The translations under genes were made by a program, and so were the position numbers. DNA of 64,000 bases from Lentisphaeria bacterium UBA4640. Its GTDB lineage: Bacteria > Verrucomicrobiota > Lentisphaeria > Victivallales > UBA1829. Positions 43,492-51,424 of the stretch are shown piece after piece. The stretch covers positions 1-64,000 of the forward strand of contig DHMO01000043.1 of NCBI GenBank assembly GCA_002405835.1, written 5' to 3'. The notes below the pieces were generated by a model. It was given only the letters and a program-made list of their open reading frames with translations, was not told the DNA's origin and did not search any database. Position 1 is the stretch's first letter, and each line of letters opens with the position of its first letter.

Positions 43492-45075
43492 TTATTTATG
43501 CAGGATGATCAGCTGATGCATCGCCCGGCTCATGGCGGTGTAAATGCCGTGCCTGTTCTTCCAGCGTTCATCGTTTTCATCCACATCAAGCAGAATCACG
43601 ACTTTCGATTCGCAGCCTTTGTACTTCATGTAGGTGAAATACGAAACCTCCATTGCGCCGATCTCCGGCGCGCGCTCCACGATATGGAATCGCCCGACGT
43701 CATGATTTTCCCCGATGCTCGTATGCTCCAGCGAATGCCCGCCCAGAATCACGATATCCTGAAGCGGAACGCCTTCCGTCAAAACCAGCCGTTCCAGCTC
43801 CTGCTCCAGCAGTGCGCGGCAGTCGCCATGCAGCACATGCACATCCGCCCCCTCCGGAGCCGAATCCATGATGGTCGACACCGTGGTCTGATACGGCTTC
43901 AGCATTTCATAAATCTTCCTGGTGTTGCGGCAGTTTTTCGTCAGCAGAACCGGAGGAATACCGAAATCCGGCAGCTTCAGCTCTTTCGTGAAAATATTCT
44001 GATCCGGATCGTAGAAAATGTAGCAGGGCGCACCTTCCGGAATCAGCATCGTGATCACATTCCACACCTCAGGCGCAAAATCCTGTCCTTCGTCGACGAC
44101 AAGCGCATCGTAATAAAAATCAGTTCTCTGAAGGTAGGTCTTCAGCAGATTCGGCAGAACCTCCGAATAAAGACGCGGATTGCTCCGGTATTTGCCGACC
44201 TGCGATTCCGGGATCTTCAGAAGTTCGATGCAGAATTCAAAAAAGGCGGCGGCTTTGATCGTCCGACTCTTTTTCACGGCCTGTTTCAGGTGTTTCGCAA
44301 GCAGCTGATTGAAACAGAGAAGCAGCACATTCGCTCCGTCCGCCGCCAGACGCTCCGCCTTCTTCACCGCCATAACCGTCTTGCCCGATCCGGCACAGCC
44401 CTCCACCAGCAGACGCGGGAAGTTCCCCAGCGCGTCCAGAAGCGTACACTGCTGTTCCGTGAGAAGGAAAAACTGCTTCTCCTCGATTCCAATCCGCTCC
44501 GAAAGTCGTTTCCCGTATTCAAAAACCGGCGACAGCACTCGCAGAATCTCCTCCGGTGCAACCGCTCCGGACAGGTTCGAGGGCATCTGCGCATCATCCA
44601 GCAGGCGCGTCGCGAACTTTTCGATATACGGCAATCCGGTTCCGGTCAGCACAATATCCTGCGCCTCCGCCGGCCACACTTCTCCGTAGCCGCAGGAGGG
44701 GAAACAGACGCAGTGTGCAAATTTCATCGGGAATTCCCGATGCAGCGATTCCTGCAGCAGGCGCATCACCGCATATTTGTTCCGTTTTGCCTGCTCCACC
44801 GGGTCAATCGGGCGCCCTTCCTGATACCATTGTCCGTGACGGTATGAAATCGCTCCGCCTTTGACTTCAATCACGAGCATTCCCTTTTCCGGATGATACA
44901 GCAGAAAATCAATCTCGCCGTCCCACCGTTTCCGGTTCAGATCCCGCGTCACATAGTCAAAGGAATGAAACACGTACCACTCATCGGAAAGCTCCTTCCG
45001 GATCGCTTCAAAAACGATCTGCTCCGACATCGGACGCCGGGTCAGATCGCATTCGACTGGTATCATGACCGCCAT
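43492..45075 (-). CDS. NERD nuclease domain fused to SF1 (UvrD-like) helicase
   Basis: 527 aa. Residues about 18-130 are a NERD domain with the PD-(D/E)xK core: WDGEIDFLLYHPEKGMLVIEVKGG, D56, E70 and K72. The helicase part has Walker A GCAGSGKT (226-233), DEGQD (328-332) in VVDEGQDFAPEVW, 'LTKNCRNTRKIY' and the C-terminal motif YTAMSRAMHQLIIL. It is a compact UvrD-like protein, lacking the large 1B/2B inserts. Such fusions are thought to act in DNA repair or in defence against foreign DNA; which applies here cannot be told. It follows the 83-aa gene by two bases and is the last gene of the aroA operon. Confidence 0.9.
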   Translation of the reverse strand: MAVMIPVECDLTRRPMSEQIVFEAIRKELSDEWYVFHSFDYVTRDLNRKRWDGEIDFLLYHPEKGMLVIEVKGGAISYRHGQWYQEGRPIDPVEQAKRNKYAVMRLLQESLHREFPMKFAHCVCFPSCGYGEVWPAEAQDIVLTGTGLPYIEKFATRLLDDAQMPSNLSGAVAPEEILRVLSPVFEYGKRLSERIGIEEKQFFLLTEQQCTLLDALGNFPRLLVEGCAGSGKTVMAVKKAERLAADGANVLLLCFNQLLAKHLKQAVKKSRTIKAAAFFEFCIELLKIPESQVGKYRSNPRLYSEVLPNLLKTYLQRTDFYYDALVVDEGQDFAPEVWNVITMLIPEGAPCYIFYDPDQNIFTKELKLPDFGIPPVLLTKNCRNTRKIYEMLKPYQTTVSTIMDSAPEGADVHVLHGDCRALLEQELERLVLTEGVPLQDIVILGGHSLEHTSIGENHDVGRFHIVERAPEIGAMEVSYFTYMKYKGCESKVVILLDVDENDERWKNRHGIYTAMSRAMHQLIILHK

Positions 45076-45077
45076 TT

Positions 45078-45329
45078 TCAGTCATCCACTTTCTCGGTCA
45101 GATTCCGCTTCAGAACCCCGATTTCAACCATCCGCTCCGCCAGCTTCTTCATGGTGTCGAAAGTGGATAGAAACGACTGCATGTTCATCACCAGACGGAA
45201 ATTTTTCTCCGGCGTCGGTTCCTTCCCCGCCGGATCCGGCTGAAACGTTGCAAAATCCATCCGGACAAGTCCGCCCGCAAAATGAATCTGCGGCATTCCG
45301 TCTCCGTAAAACTCTTCTTTCACCTGCAT
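45078..45329 (-). CDS. Small protein, possibly DUF3467-like
   Basis: 83 aa from ATG 45329, which has AGGAG eight bases upstream. The pattern PQIHFAGGLVRMDFATFQPD then KNFRLVMNMQSFLSTFDTMKKLAERMVE (two strands, a proline-rich turn, a strand, a long helix) recalls DUF3467, a small family of unknown function, but the match is by eye and weak. It lies 16 bases after aroA and 2 bases before the NERD-helicase, so it is co-transcribed and may be a partner of the helicase (inference). Confidence 0.65.
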   Translation of the reverse strand: MQVKEEFYGDGMPQIHFAGGLVRMDFATFQPDPAGKEPTPEKNFRLVMNMQSFLSTFDTMKKLAERMVEIGVLKRNLTEKVDD

Positions 45330-45345
45330 CTTGACAACTCCTCTC

Positions 45346-46620
45346 TCAGAACACGCGGAAACGTGCGCCGAGCGCATTGAAATCATCAATGAAACGCGGA
45401 TACGTCACGTTCACGCACTCCGCATCGCGGATGATCGTCTCACCGATCGCGCCGAGTCCGGCAATCGCAAGCGCCATCGCAATCCGGTGATCCTTGTAAC
45501 TGTTGCACGCCGCGCCGTGAACTTCCGTTCCGGCATGAATGATCATGCCGTCCGGCTCCTCTTCGATGCGCACTCCGAAACGGCGCAGTTCGCGCGTCAT
45601 GCAGGCAATCCGGTCCGTCTCCTTGATGCGCGCCTGGGCGACGTTGTAAATGCGCGTCGTTCCCTTTGCAAACGAAGCTGCAACGGCAATCGCGGGCAGC
45701 GCATCGGGCGTGGCGTTCAAATCGAGTTCGGCGGCAACGAGCGGACCGTCGCGGCGCACCGTGGTAACATTGCCGTCGCGGATGATCTTCATGCCCATGC
45801 GCTCCATGAGTGAAAACACCGCCTTGTCGCCCTGCAGATCGTTGAAATCAAGATTGCGGATCTGAAGCTCGCAGCCGGTCACGGCCGACGTCACGAGCGG
45901 AAATGTTGCAGTCGAAAAATCCGCAGGAATCGTCACATCGAACGGACGGATGCTCTGCTTGCCCGGAATTTCAAAATGCGTCAGGTCCTCCGACGCCGTA
46001 AAGCGCAGTCCGACCCGTTTCATCCAGCCGAGCGTAATTTCCACATACGGTTTCTCGTTCAGATTTTCCACCTCGACCACCGTATCCTGTTCCGCAAACG
46101 GAGCAGAAAGCAGAATTGCCGTCACATACTGCGACGACTCGCCGTTGACCAGCGTTTTCCCGTTCGTCATCGGTCCCTCGACGGTGAACGGACACCGCCC
46201 GAACGACGCCTCCGTCTTCACACCGAGTTTCCCCAGCGCGGAAAGCAGATGCGCCATCGGACGAGAGCGCAGCGACTCGTCGCCGTCGAACGAAACGGGG
46301 AACGGGCGCAACGCCGCGAGTCCCGCAAAGATTTTAATGGAAGTTCCGGAATTCGCCATATCAATCACGCCCGACGGCTGATGCAGATCTCCGCCGGTTC
46401 CCGTAACCGTCCAGACCGCATCGGTTCCGCGGTCAACGGTCGCTCCCAGCGCCTTCGCCGCGCGCACCGCCGCAAGCGTATCCGCCGAAACCAGCGGCGC
46501 ATGGATCCGGGAAACGCCGTCCGCCATCATCGCCAGCGCAACGGCGCGGATCGTGTGGGATTTTGAACCGGGAACGGCAATCGTTCCCGAAAGGGTTCTC
46601 GGATTGACTATCAGATTCAT
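45346..46620 (-). CDS. aroA: 3-Phosphoshikimate 1-carboxyvinyltransferase (EPSP synthase)
   Basis: 424 aa. Joins shikimate 3-phosphate and PEP in aromatic synthesis. Seen: VPGSKSHTIRAVALA (K20, S21, R25 bind substrates), FDGDESLRSRPMAHLLSALGKLG, GESSQYVTAILLSAP, ADFSTATFPLV, IKETDRI and YKDHRIAMALAIAG. The conserved PEP-binding arginine of the NAGTAxR motif is a lysine here (K96 in NSGTSIKIFAG), which is unusual. GGAAGGAAGG lies before the ATG. First gene of a minus-strand operon with the 83-aa protein and the NERD-helicase; no other aro gene is close. Confidence 0.95.
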   Translation of the reverse strand: MNLIVNPRTLSGTIAVPGSKSHTIRAVALAMMADGVSRIHAPLVSADTLAAVRAAKALGATVDRGTDAVWTVTGTGGDLHQPSGVIDMANSGTSIKIFAGLAALRPFPVSFDGDESLRSRPMAHLLSALGKLGVKTEASFGRCPFTVEGPMTNGKTLVNGESSQYVTAILLSAPFAEQDTVVEVENLNEKPYVEITLGWMKRVGLRFTASEDLTHFEIPGKQSIRPFDVTIPADFSTATFPLVTSAVTGCELQIRNLDFNDLQGDKAVFSLMERMGMKIIRDGNVTTVRRDGPLVAAELDLNATPDALPAIAVAASFAKGTTRIYNVAQARIKETDRIACMTRELRRFGVRIEEEPDGMIIHAGTEVHGAACNSYKDHRIAMALAIAGLGAIGETIIRDAECVNVTYPRFIDDFNALGARFRVF

Positions 46621-46732
46621 TCTCGTACCTTCCTTCCGTAAACAGTTTTCTTTACCCTCGTACTATACACCTCAATTGCAAAAAATCATCCCGCAAAACA
46701 AAGAAAAAAACACTTATTTTTCAAATCCGCGC

Positions 46733-46761
46733 TTGTTACTCCCCCCGAAGCATGGTATATT
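46733..46761 (+). promoter_or_regulatory. Probable ackA promoter
   Basis: TTGTTA (46733-46738), 17 bases, TATATT (46756-46761); start codon 40 bases further after AAAGG. Confidence 0.65.
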
Positions 46762-46800
46762 ACGGAATGATTGTTTCTCAATAACAAAGGAAAGTAGAAC

Positions 46801-48012
46801 ATGAAAATTCTGGTAGTCAATGCCGGCAGCTCCTCCCTCAAGTACACGCTTTTCAACATGGAAGGCGGAAAAAATGAAGTTCTCGCAAGCGGACAGGTCG
46901 AACGTATCGGAAGCGATACCCCCAATCTGATCTACAAACGCCCCGACGGCTTCAAGAAAGAGATTCCCCTCCATATCACAAACCACGGCGAAGCTCTCTC
47001 CGAAGTCCGCAAAATGCTCGTCGATCCTGAAGTCGGCGTCATCAAGAGCCTCTCCGAAGTCTCCGCTATCGGTCACCGCGTCCTCCACGGCGGCGAAAAA
47101 GTCACCCAGCCGGTCAAAATCACGCCGGAAGTCAAGGACATCATCCGCGAATGCTTCCCCCTCGGACCGCTTCACAACCCCGCGAACCTCACCGGAATCG
47201 AAGCCTGCGAAAAAGACTTCCCCGGAGTCCCCAACGTCGGCGTCTTCGACACTCAGTTTCACCAGACCATGCCCCCGGAAGCATACCTCTATGCCATCCC
47301 CTATGACTACTACAAAAAGTACGGCATCCGCAAATACGGCTTCCACGGAACCAGCCACCACTATGTGACCCTCTCCTCCGCCGAATTCCTCGGAAAGAAA
47401 CTCGAAGACACCACCATCATCACCTGCCACCTCGGCAACGGCTGCTCCATGGCAGCTGTCAAAAACGGAAAAGTCATCGACACCACAATGGGACTCACCC
47501 CGCTTGAAGGTCTCATGATGGGAACCCGTTCCGGCGACCTCGATCCCGCCGCCGTCCTCCGTCTCATCGAACTCGGACACTCCCGCGAGGAAGTCGACAA
47601 GATCCTCAACAAGCAGTCCGGTCTCTACGGCATCGGCGGAATCAACAGCGGCGACATGCGCGACATGATGAACGCCGCTGCCGACGGCAACGCTCAGGCT
47701 GAACTCGCAATCAAGATGTTCGTCCGCCGCGTCATCAAGTACATCGGCGCATACTACGTCCTTCTCGGCGGTGCTGACGCCCTCGTCTTCACCGGCGGCA
47801 TCGGCGAATACTCCCTCCCCATCCGCCAGCGCATCATGGAAGGGCTCTCCGCTCTCAACATCCGCATCGACAACGAGAAGAACAACCATTGCTTCGGCAA
47901 AAAAGGCGTCATCTCCACCGATGACTCCGCATGGAAAGCAATCGTCATGCCCACAAACGAAGAGCTGATGATCGCCCTCTCCACCATGCGCGTTCTCGGA
48001 CTCGACAAATAA
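46801..48012 (+). CDS. ackA: Acetate kinase
   Basis: 403 aa. Makes ATP and acetate from acetyl phosphate, the final energy step of mixed-acid fermentation. Seen: VVNAGSSSLKYTLF (ASKHA phosphate loop), IGHRVLHGGEKV, GVFDTQFHQTMPP, YGFHGTSHHYV, CHLGNGCSMAAVKNGKVIDTTMGLTPLEGLMMGTRSGDLDP, and FTGGIGEYS. Length and motifs are standard. No pta gene is next to it. Codon bias like that of gapA suggests strong expression. Confidence 0.98.
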   Translation: MKILVVNAGSSSLKYTLFNMEGGKNEVLASGQVERIGSDTPNLIYKRPDGFKKEIPLHITNHGEALSEVRKMLVDPEVGVIKSLSEVSAIGHRVLHGGEKVTQPVKITPEVKDIIRECFPLGPLHNPANLTGIEACEKDFPGVPNVGVFDTQFHQTMPPEAYLYAIPYDYYKKYGIRKYGFHGTSHHYVTLSSAEFLGKKLEDTTIITCHLGNGCSMAAVKNGKVIDTTMGLTPLEGLMMGTRSGDLDPAAVLRLIELGHSREEVDKILNKQSGLYGIGGINSGDMRDMMNAAADGNAQAELAIKMFVRRVIKYIGAYYVLLGGADALVFTGGIGEYSLPIRQRIMEGLSALNIRIDNEKNNHCFGKKGVISTDDSAWKAIVMPTNEELMIALSTMRVLGLDK

Positions 48013-48025
48013 CATTGTCTCTCTG

Positions 48026-48063
48026 GCGCGTCCGCTCCCCCCGGGACGGACGCGCTTTTTTTT
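48026..48063 (+). terminator. Rho-independent terminator of ackA
   Basis: Nine-base stem gcgcgtccg (48026-48034) / cggacgcgc (48047-48055), then eight Ts. Confidence 0.93.
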
Positions 48064-48075
48064 CAGGATTGCGAC

Positions 48076-48720
48076 ATGCAGACAACAGAAATTATCCTGC
48101 TCCGTCACGGAGAAACCATTGCCAATGCCAACGGCACCGTGCAGGGACAGCTCGACGTCGAACTGAATGCAACTGGCGTCCGGCAGGCGGAGCGTCTCGC
48201 GGAACGTCTGCGCGACGTCCGCCTCGACGCCATCTATGCGAGCGACCTTTCCCGTGCCATGCACACCGCCCGAATCGTAGCCGAACCGCACAAGCTCGAC
48301 GTCGTTCCGTCTCCGGAGTTCCGCGAGTGGCACTTAGGCGCATGGCAGGGACGCCGGATTGCGGACATTCTGACTCTTTTCCCCGGCGAATTTGAGGGAT
48401 TTGTTCATGATTCTCTGACTGCGGTCATCACCGGCGGCGAACCCCGGTCCGCATTTCAGCGCCGCGTTTCCGATGCAATCGACCTGCTGGTCGCCCGTCA
48501 TTCCGGCGGACGGATCGCAATCGTCTCGCACGGCGGCGCATTAGGCATGATCCTCAAGCACATTCTGAATGCGGAGACCGTCTCCTTCTCCCGCCGCCCG
48601 AAAACGAGCAACGCCGCCTATTCCAAAGTGATTCATTTTGAAGACGGCACGTGGCAGCTGCTCACCTGGAACGACACTTCGCACCTCGACGGACTCGGCT
48701 CCGAACTCGGCAAGTGGTGA
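48076..48720 (+). CDS. Histidine phosphatase family protein
   Basis: 214 aa. The phosphoglycerate-mutase-like core is complete: LLRHGETIANANGTVQGQLDVELNATG (phospho-acceptor H11), DAIYASDLSRAMHTARI, EWHLGAWQGR and IVSHGGALGMIL. Length and 'QGQLDVELNATG' fit the cofactor-dependent phosphatase branch (GpmB/CobC-like), not true glycolytic mutase; the substrate cannot be told. It follows the ackA terminator by 12 bases with CAGGA upstream of the ATG. Confidence 0.9.
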   Translation: MQTTEIILLRHGETIANANGTVQGQLDVELNATGVRQAERLAERLRDVRLDAIYASDLSRAMHTARIVAEPHKLDVVPSPEFREWHLGAWQGRRIADILTLFPGEFEGFVHDSLTAVITGGEPRSAFQRRVSDAIDLLVARHSGGRIAIVSHGGALGMILKHILNAETVSFSRRPKTSNAAYSKVIHFEDGTWQLLTWNDTSHLDGLGSELGKW

Positions 48721-48797
48721 TTTTGAGCTTCCTGAGCCTCCTCTGAAGTTTACGCTAAAATACGGAAAACAAACTCTCCCGAAATTAAAAAACAAAA

Positions 48798-48832
48798 CCG
48801 CCGTTCCATTTCTTTGCAGACTGGAACGGCGG
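48798..48832 (-). terminator. Rho-independent terminator of the pseudopilin pair
   Basis: Perfect 11-base stem ccgccgttcca (48798-48808) / tggaacggcgg (48822-48832). On the minus strand it is followed by TTTTGTTTTTT. Confidence 0.88.
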
Positions 48833-48856
48833 AAGAACTATTAAAAGAAACTACTT

Positions 48857-49585
48857 TTATTCAGCAGTCTCTTCAGCAAAATTCGAAAACTTTACCATCT
48901 TCCCTTCTTTTGTCTCTTCGTCAATGAAGTAGGTGTACTTTTCTTCCATCACTTTCTTTGCTTTCTCACGATCCAAAGTATCAACACGGCCATCCAGCAT
49001 CAAAGTGTTTACTCTGTTGCTATGACGCAATGCAACAACCCCCTTGCCTTTTTCATAAGAGCTTTGTTTCTGCCCAATAGAATAAGCCTCTTTTCTAGAA
49101 GAATTCATCGGAGCACCTTTATAAATGATCGAGTCAGCCGCTAAAAACGACTTTGTTGGATCCATATCCAAGCGAGAGCGCATGAAAATTTTAGCATTGA
49201 ACGACGTTGCTTTTCCGCCATCAAGATCAGCATCTCCAACAGGCACACCATAGCCTTCAGCTCCATTCGGATTTCCTCGTGTCAGAGGACAGTTTACAAC
49301 CGTTTTTGCTGTGTTGTTTCTCATATCGTTGCGGAAGTATTTTTTATCTTCCAACCCCCAAAACCATGGCTCATTGTTTGCTGTTTCCGCCGGAGGTAAC
49401 AAATCTTCGCTATCATTCGCGTACAGCACAAATACAGCACCGACCTGCTTCAAATTACTGGAACATGCCGTTGCCATTGCACTCGCCCGAGCCTTGTTCA
49501 AAGCCGGCATTGTGAGACCTGCGAGGATGGCAATGATGGAAATTACCACGAGGAGCTCTGTAAGGGTGAAATTCTGTTTCTTCAT
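48857..49585 (-). CDS. Pseudopilin-like protein (H-x9-DG type)
   Basis: 242 aa. Prepilin leader MKKQN then FTLTELLVVISIIAILAGLTMPALNKARASA, with the conserved Glu at position +5. The globular domain shows CSSNLKQVGAVFVLYANDSEDLLPP and near the end RHSNRVNTLMLDG (H-x9-DG). Its base composition is clearly more AT-rich than neighbouring genes. It is 15 bases after another pseudopilin gene in the same direction, so the two share a transcript. AAGGAAAG precedes the ATG. No type II secretion machinery is near. Confidence 0.88.
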   Translation of the reverse strand: MKKQNFTLTELLVVISIIAILAGLTMPALNKARASAMATACSSNLKQVGAVFVLYANDSEDLLPPAETANNEPWFWGLEDKKYFRNDMRNNTAKTVVNCPLTRGNPNGAEGYGVPVGDADLDGGKATSFNAKIFMRSRLDMDPTKSFLAADSIIYKGAPMNSSRKEAYSIGQKQSSYEKGKGVVALRHSNRVNTLMLDGRVDTLDREKAKKVMEEKYTYFIDEETKEGKMVKFSNFAEETAE

Positions 49586-49600
49586 TCTATCTTTCCTTTC

Positions 49601-50335
49601 TTATTTTTCTGGTCTTGATATGACACCATTCCATGAGGTTGCATACCGGAATGTACTCGTTCCTAAAGCAGGTTTAGAAGTTTTTGCATTTCCTTCTATT
49701 GTATAAACTGCAACAGGAGCCAACAGAGTCATCTTCACATCATCTTTGTTTGTGCCGTTTTCCTGGTACAAATAAAAACTGGAAGCTGTATCTCCGTTGG
49801 TTCTATAGATAATAGTATAAGGCTTCCCCCAAGGATCAAGAAACCCCTCAGTTTTCGGATCCAAAGACGTCCCCTTTTTCACATAGGAAGCAGGAGGATC
49901 TAAAAATGTTATTTTTTTCGTATTATTATGAAATTGTTCATTACCAGAACCAGCTTCAGTTTTCTTATTATCCTTGTTTGAGTACTGATAGCCAGTCAGC
50001 ATAGAAAAGAAATTCTTATACCCTTGAGTCAAAGTCGTTGACTGTGTCGGATAAGCATTTTCTGTGGGAGAATAGAGGTTCTGAGCTGAACCAGAATCCC
50101 CTTCATCTTTAAGGTTCCCCGTTGGAGCTCCTGTCGAAGTCGGGTTCGGCATCTGCCCGTATTCGGATTCAAAGTTCTTGATGGCGAGCGCAATGGAATT
50201 GCATTCAGCGGCGGCTTTATTCAGCTTCGCAGTCGCGCGGGCGCTGTTGAGAACGGGAATCGCGAGACCGACCAAAATGGCGATGATTCCCACCACCATC
50301 AGGATTTCCACAAGAGTGTAGCATTTGATTTTCAT
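49601..50335 (-). CDS. GspG-type major pseudopilin-like protein
   Basis: 244 aa. Short leader MKIKCY then TLVEILMVVGIIAILVGLAIPVLNSARATAK. Unlike its neighbour it has the GspG-like end: a helix with NKAAAECNSIALAIKNFESEYGQMPNP and a later GFLDPWGKPYTIIYRTNGD, which is the calcium-loop region of major pseudopilins. Between them is a long Ser/Thr/Asn/Lys-rich insertion (SPTENAYPTQSTTLTQG...NKDNKKTEAG). AT-rich. ATG 50335 has AAGGAG upstream; a TTG at 50362 is an alternative. First gene behind a perfect consensus promoter. Confidence 0.88.
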   Translation of the reverse strand: MKIKCYTLVEILMVVGIIAILVGLAIPVLNSARATAKLNKAAAECNSIALAIKNFESEYGQMPNPTSTGAPTGNLKDEGDSGSAQNLYSPTENAYPTQSTTLTQGYKNFFSMLTGYQYSNKDNKKTEAGSGNEQFHNNTKKITFLDPPASYVKKGTSLDPKTEGFLDPWGKPYTIIYRTNGDTASSFYLYQENGTNKDDVKMTLLAPVAVYTIEGNAKTSKPALGTSTFRYATSWNGVISRPEK

Positions 50336-50379
50336 ACGGGGAAAACTCCTTCTTTCTGTCAATTTTCCTTCTGAGCTGA

Positions 50380-50408
50380 ATTATACAGCCAATCTCTCAA
50401 TCTGTCAA
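50380..50408 (-). promoter_or_regulatory. Perfect consensus sigma-70 promoter of the pseudopilin pair
   Basis: On the minus strand TTGACA (50408-50403), exactly 17 bases, TATAAT (50385-50380). Both boxes are identical to the consensus, the best match in the window, so these pseudopilins may be strongly expressed. Confidence 0.85.
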
Positions 50409-50479
50409 CCCCCGAAGCAGAAAAAATCGCAAAAAAATTGCATGGTCGGAGAGCACAGAAAACTTTTTCCCCGCCGTCC

Positions 50480-50507
50480 TTGAAAAAGCAATATTGTGTA
50501 TTATATT
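50480..50507 (+). promoter_or_regulatory. Probable promoter of the 59-aa/GNAT pair
   Basis: TTGAAA (50480-50485), 16 bases, TATATT (50502-50507); AAGGAGGA follows at 50523. Confidence 0.6.
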
Positions 50508-50536
50508 TATATAGAGTAAAATAAGGAGGATTCATC

Positions 50537-50716
50537 ATGGCCATACCTATCGCCCCCACACCTTTTCTGACCGGGAAATCCGCCGAGCGTTTCGACCGCA
50601 TCATGAAAGAAAATGAAAAAAAGCCCAAAGAGAAACTTGTCATGCCCCAAATCGACTGGGAGAAACTTCACCAGGCCCGCTTGGAAATCCTGAAGGAAAG
50701 AGGTCTCATTAAATGA
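50537..50716 (+). CDS. 59-residue protein upstream of the GNAT gene, candidate antitoxin
   Basis: 59 aa: starts MAIPIAPTPFLTGKSAERF, then a charged helix (DRIMKENEKKPKEK) and a second helix (DWEKLHQARLEILKERG). An excellent AAGGAGGA lies 6 bases before the ATG and the frame ends in an ATGA overlap with the next gene, so it is a real coupled gene. It has no ribbon-helix-helix or helix-turn-helix that I can see, unlike the TacA-type antitoxins normally paired with GNAT toxins. The P-T-P start and KS-ER-D motif resemble short tether-like proteins that bind a partner. The antitoxin role is inference from the arrangement. Confidence 0.7.
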   Translation: MAIPIAPTPFLTGKSAERFDRIMKENEKKPKEKLVMPQIDWEKLHQARLEILKERGLIK

Positions 50717-51270
50717 ATTCGCGCAACCATTTTGAGTTTGACAAATGGACAATTGAAAAAGCATCCGAACTGCTGTCTCCGCAAAGCGTGGATTGCGGAG
50801 ACAGTGATTTGAATGAATACTTTCATTCCCAATGCGCGCTGTTCCAAAAGGCTCTGATGACACAGAGTTATGTATTCTACGAAACTGCTGACCCTCTGCC
50901 CATTGTATGGGGCGCTGTCGATTTTTGCAATGACGCTCTTCCCAAAGAGGCGATTCCCGGAAGCTCCCGCCGGAAAATTCCGCATCTGAAGCGCGGTTTT
51001 GAAACGTTTCCAGCTGTAAAAATCACTCGTCTTGGAATTCAGCGGAAACAGCAAAAATGCGGAATTGGAACAGCATTGCTCACCGTCATCAAACATTTTT
51101 TCCTGGAAGACAACCGTACCGGCTGCCGGTTCATCACAGTCGATGCGTACCGCGGAGCAGTCCCCTTCTATGAAAAGAACGGTTTCACCCGAACTCTCGC
51201 TCCAGAAGATGAAGATCCGGACGCCCCCACAATCTCTCTGTTTTTCGATCTCTCCCGAATCGAGCGCTGA
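50713..51270 (+). CDS. GNAT-family acetyltransferase, TacT/AtaT-like
   Basis: 185 aa. The opening VDCGDSDLNEYFHSQCALFQKALMTQSYVFYE matches the 'F-sG-~LD-fL--A' start of the TacT/AtaT toxin branch. The acetyl-CoA loop is IQRKQQKCGIGTALL (R/Q-xxG-xG/A), followed by the late GAVPFYEKNGF. In that branch the enzyme acetylates the amino group of charged tRNA and stops translation. A chromosomal non-toxic acetyltransferase is equally possible. It overlaps the 59-aa gene by 4 bases. It lacks its own Shine-Dalgarno apart from upstream coupling (GGAAAGAGG). Confidence 0.85.
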   Translation: MNSRNHFEFDKWTIEKASELLSPQSVDCGDSDLNEYFHSQCALFQKALMTQSYVFYETADPLPIVWGAVDFCNDALPKEAIPGSSRRKIPHLKRGFETFPAVKITRLGIQRKQQKCGIGTALLTVIKHFFLEDNRTGCRFITVDAYRGAVPFYEKNGFTRTLAPEDEDPDAPTISLFFDLSRIER

Positions 51271-51336
51271 CCGTTCCGGGCACGGGCTCCCTTCAAATTA
51301 TTTTGCAAAAAAATAACGATTCTTCATTTTTTCTTC

Positions 51337-51365
51337 TTGATTTTTAACGTTTCAGGGTTTATACT
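51337..51365 (+). promoter_or_regulatory. Probable promoter of the CE7-type esterase
   Basis: TTGATT (51337-51342), 17 bases, TATACT (51360-51365); start codon at 51425. Confidence 0.55.
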
Positions 51366-51424
51366 TAGCGGAAACCGGGATTTTGTGTTTCCCGCAACTT
51401 ATCAACAGAACAAAAGGTCGAAGA

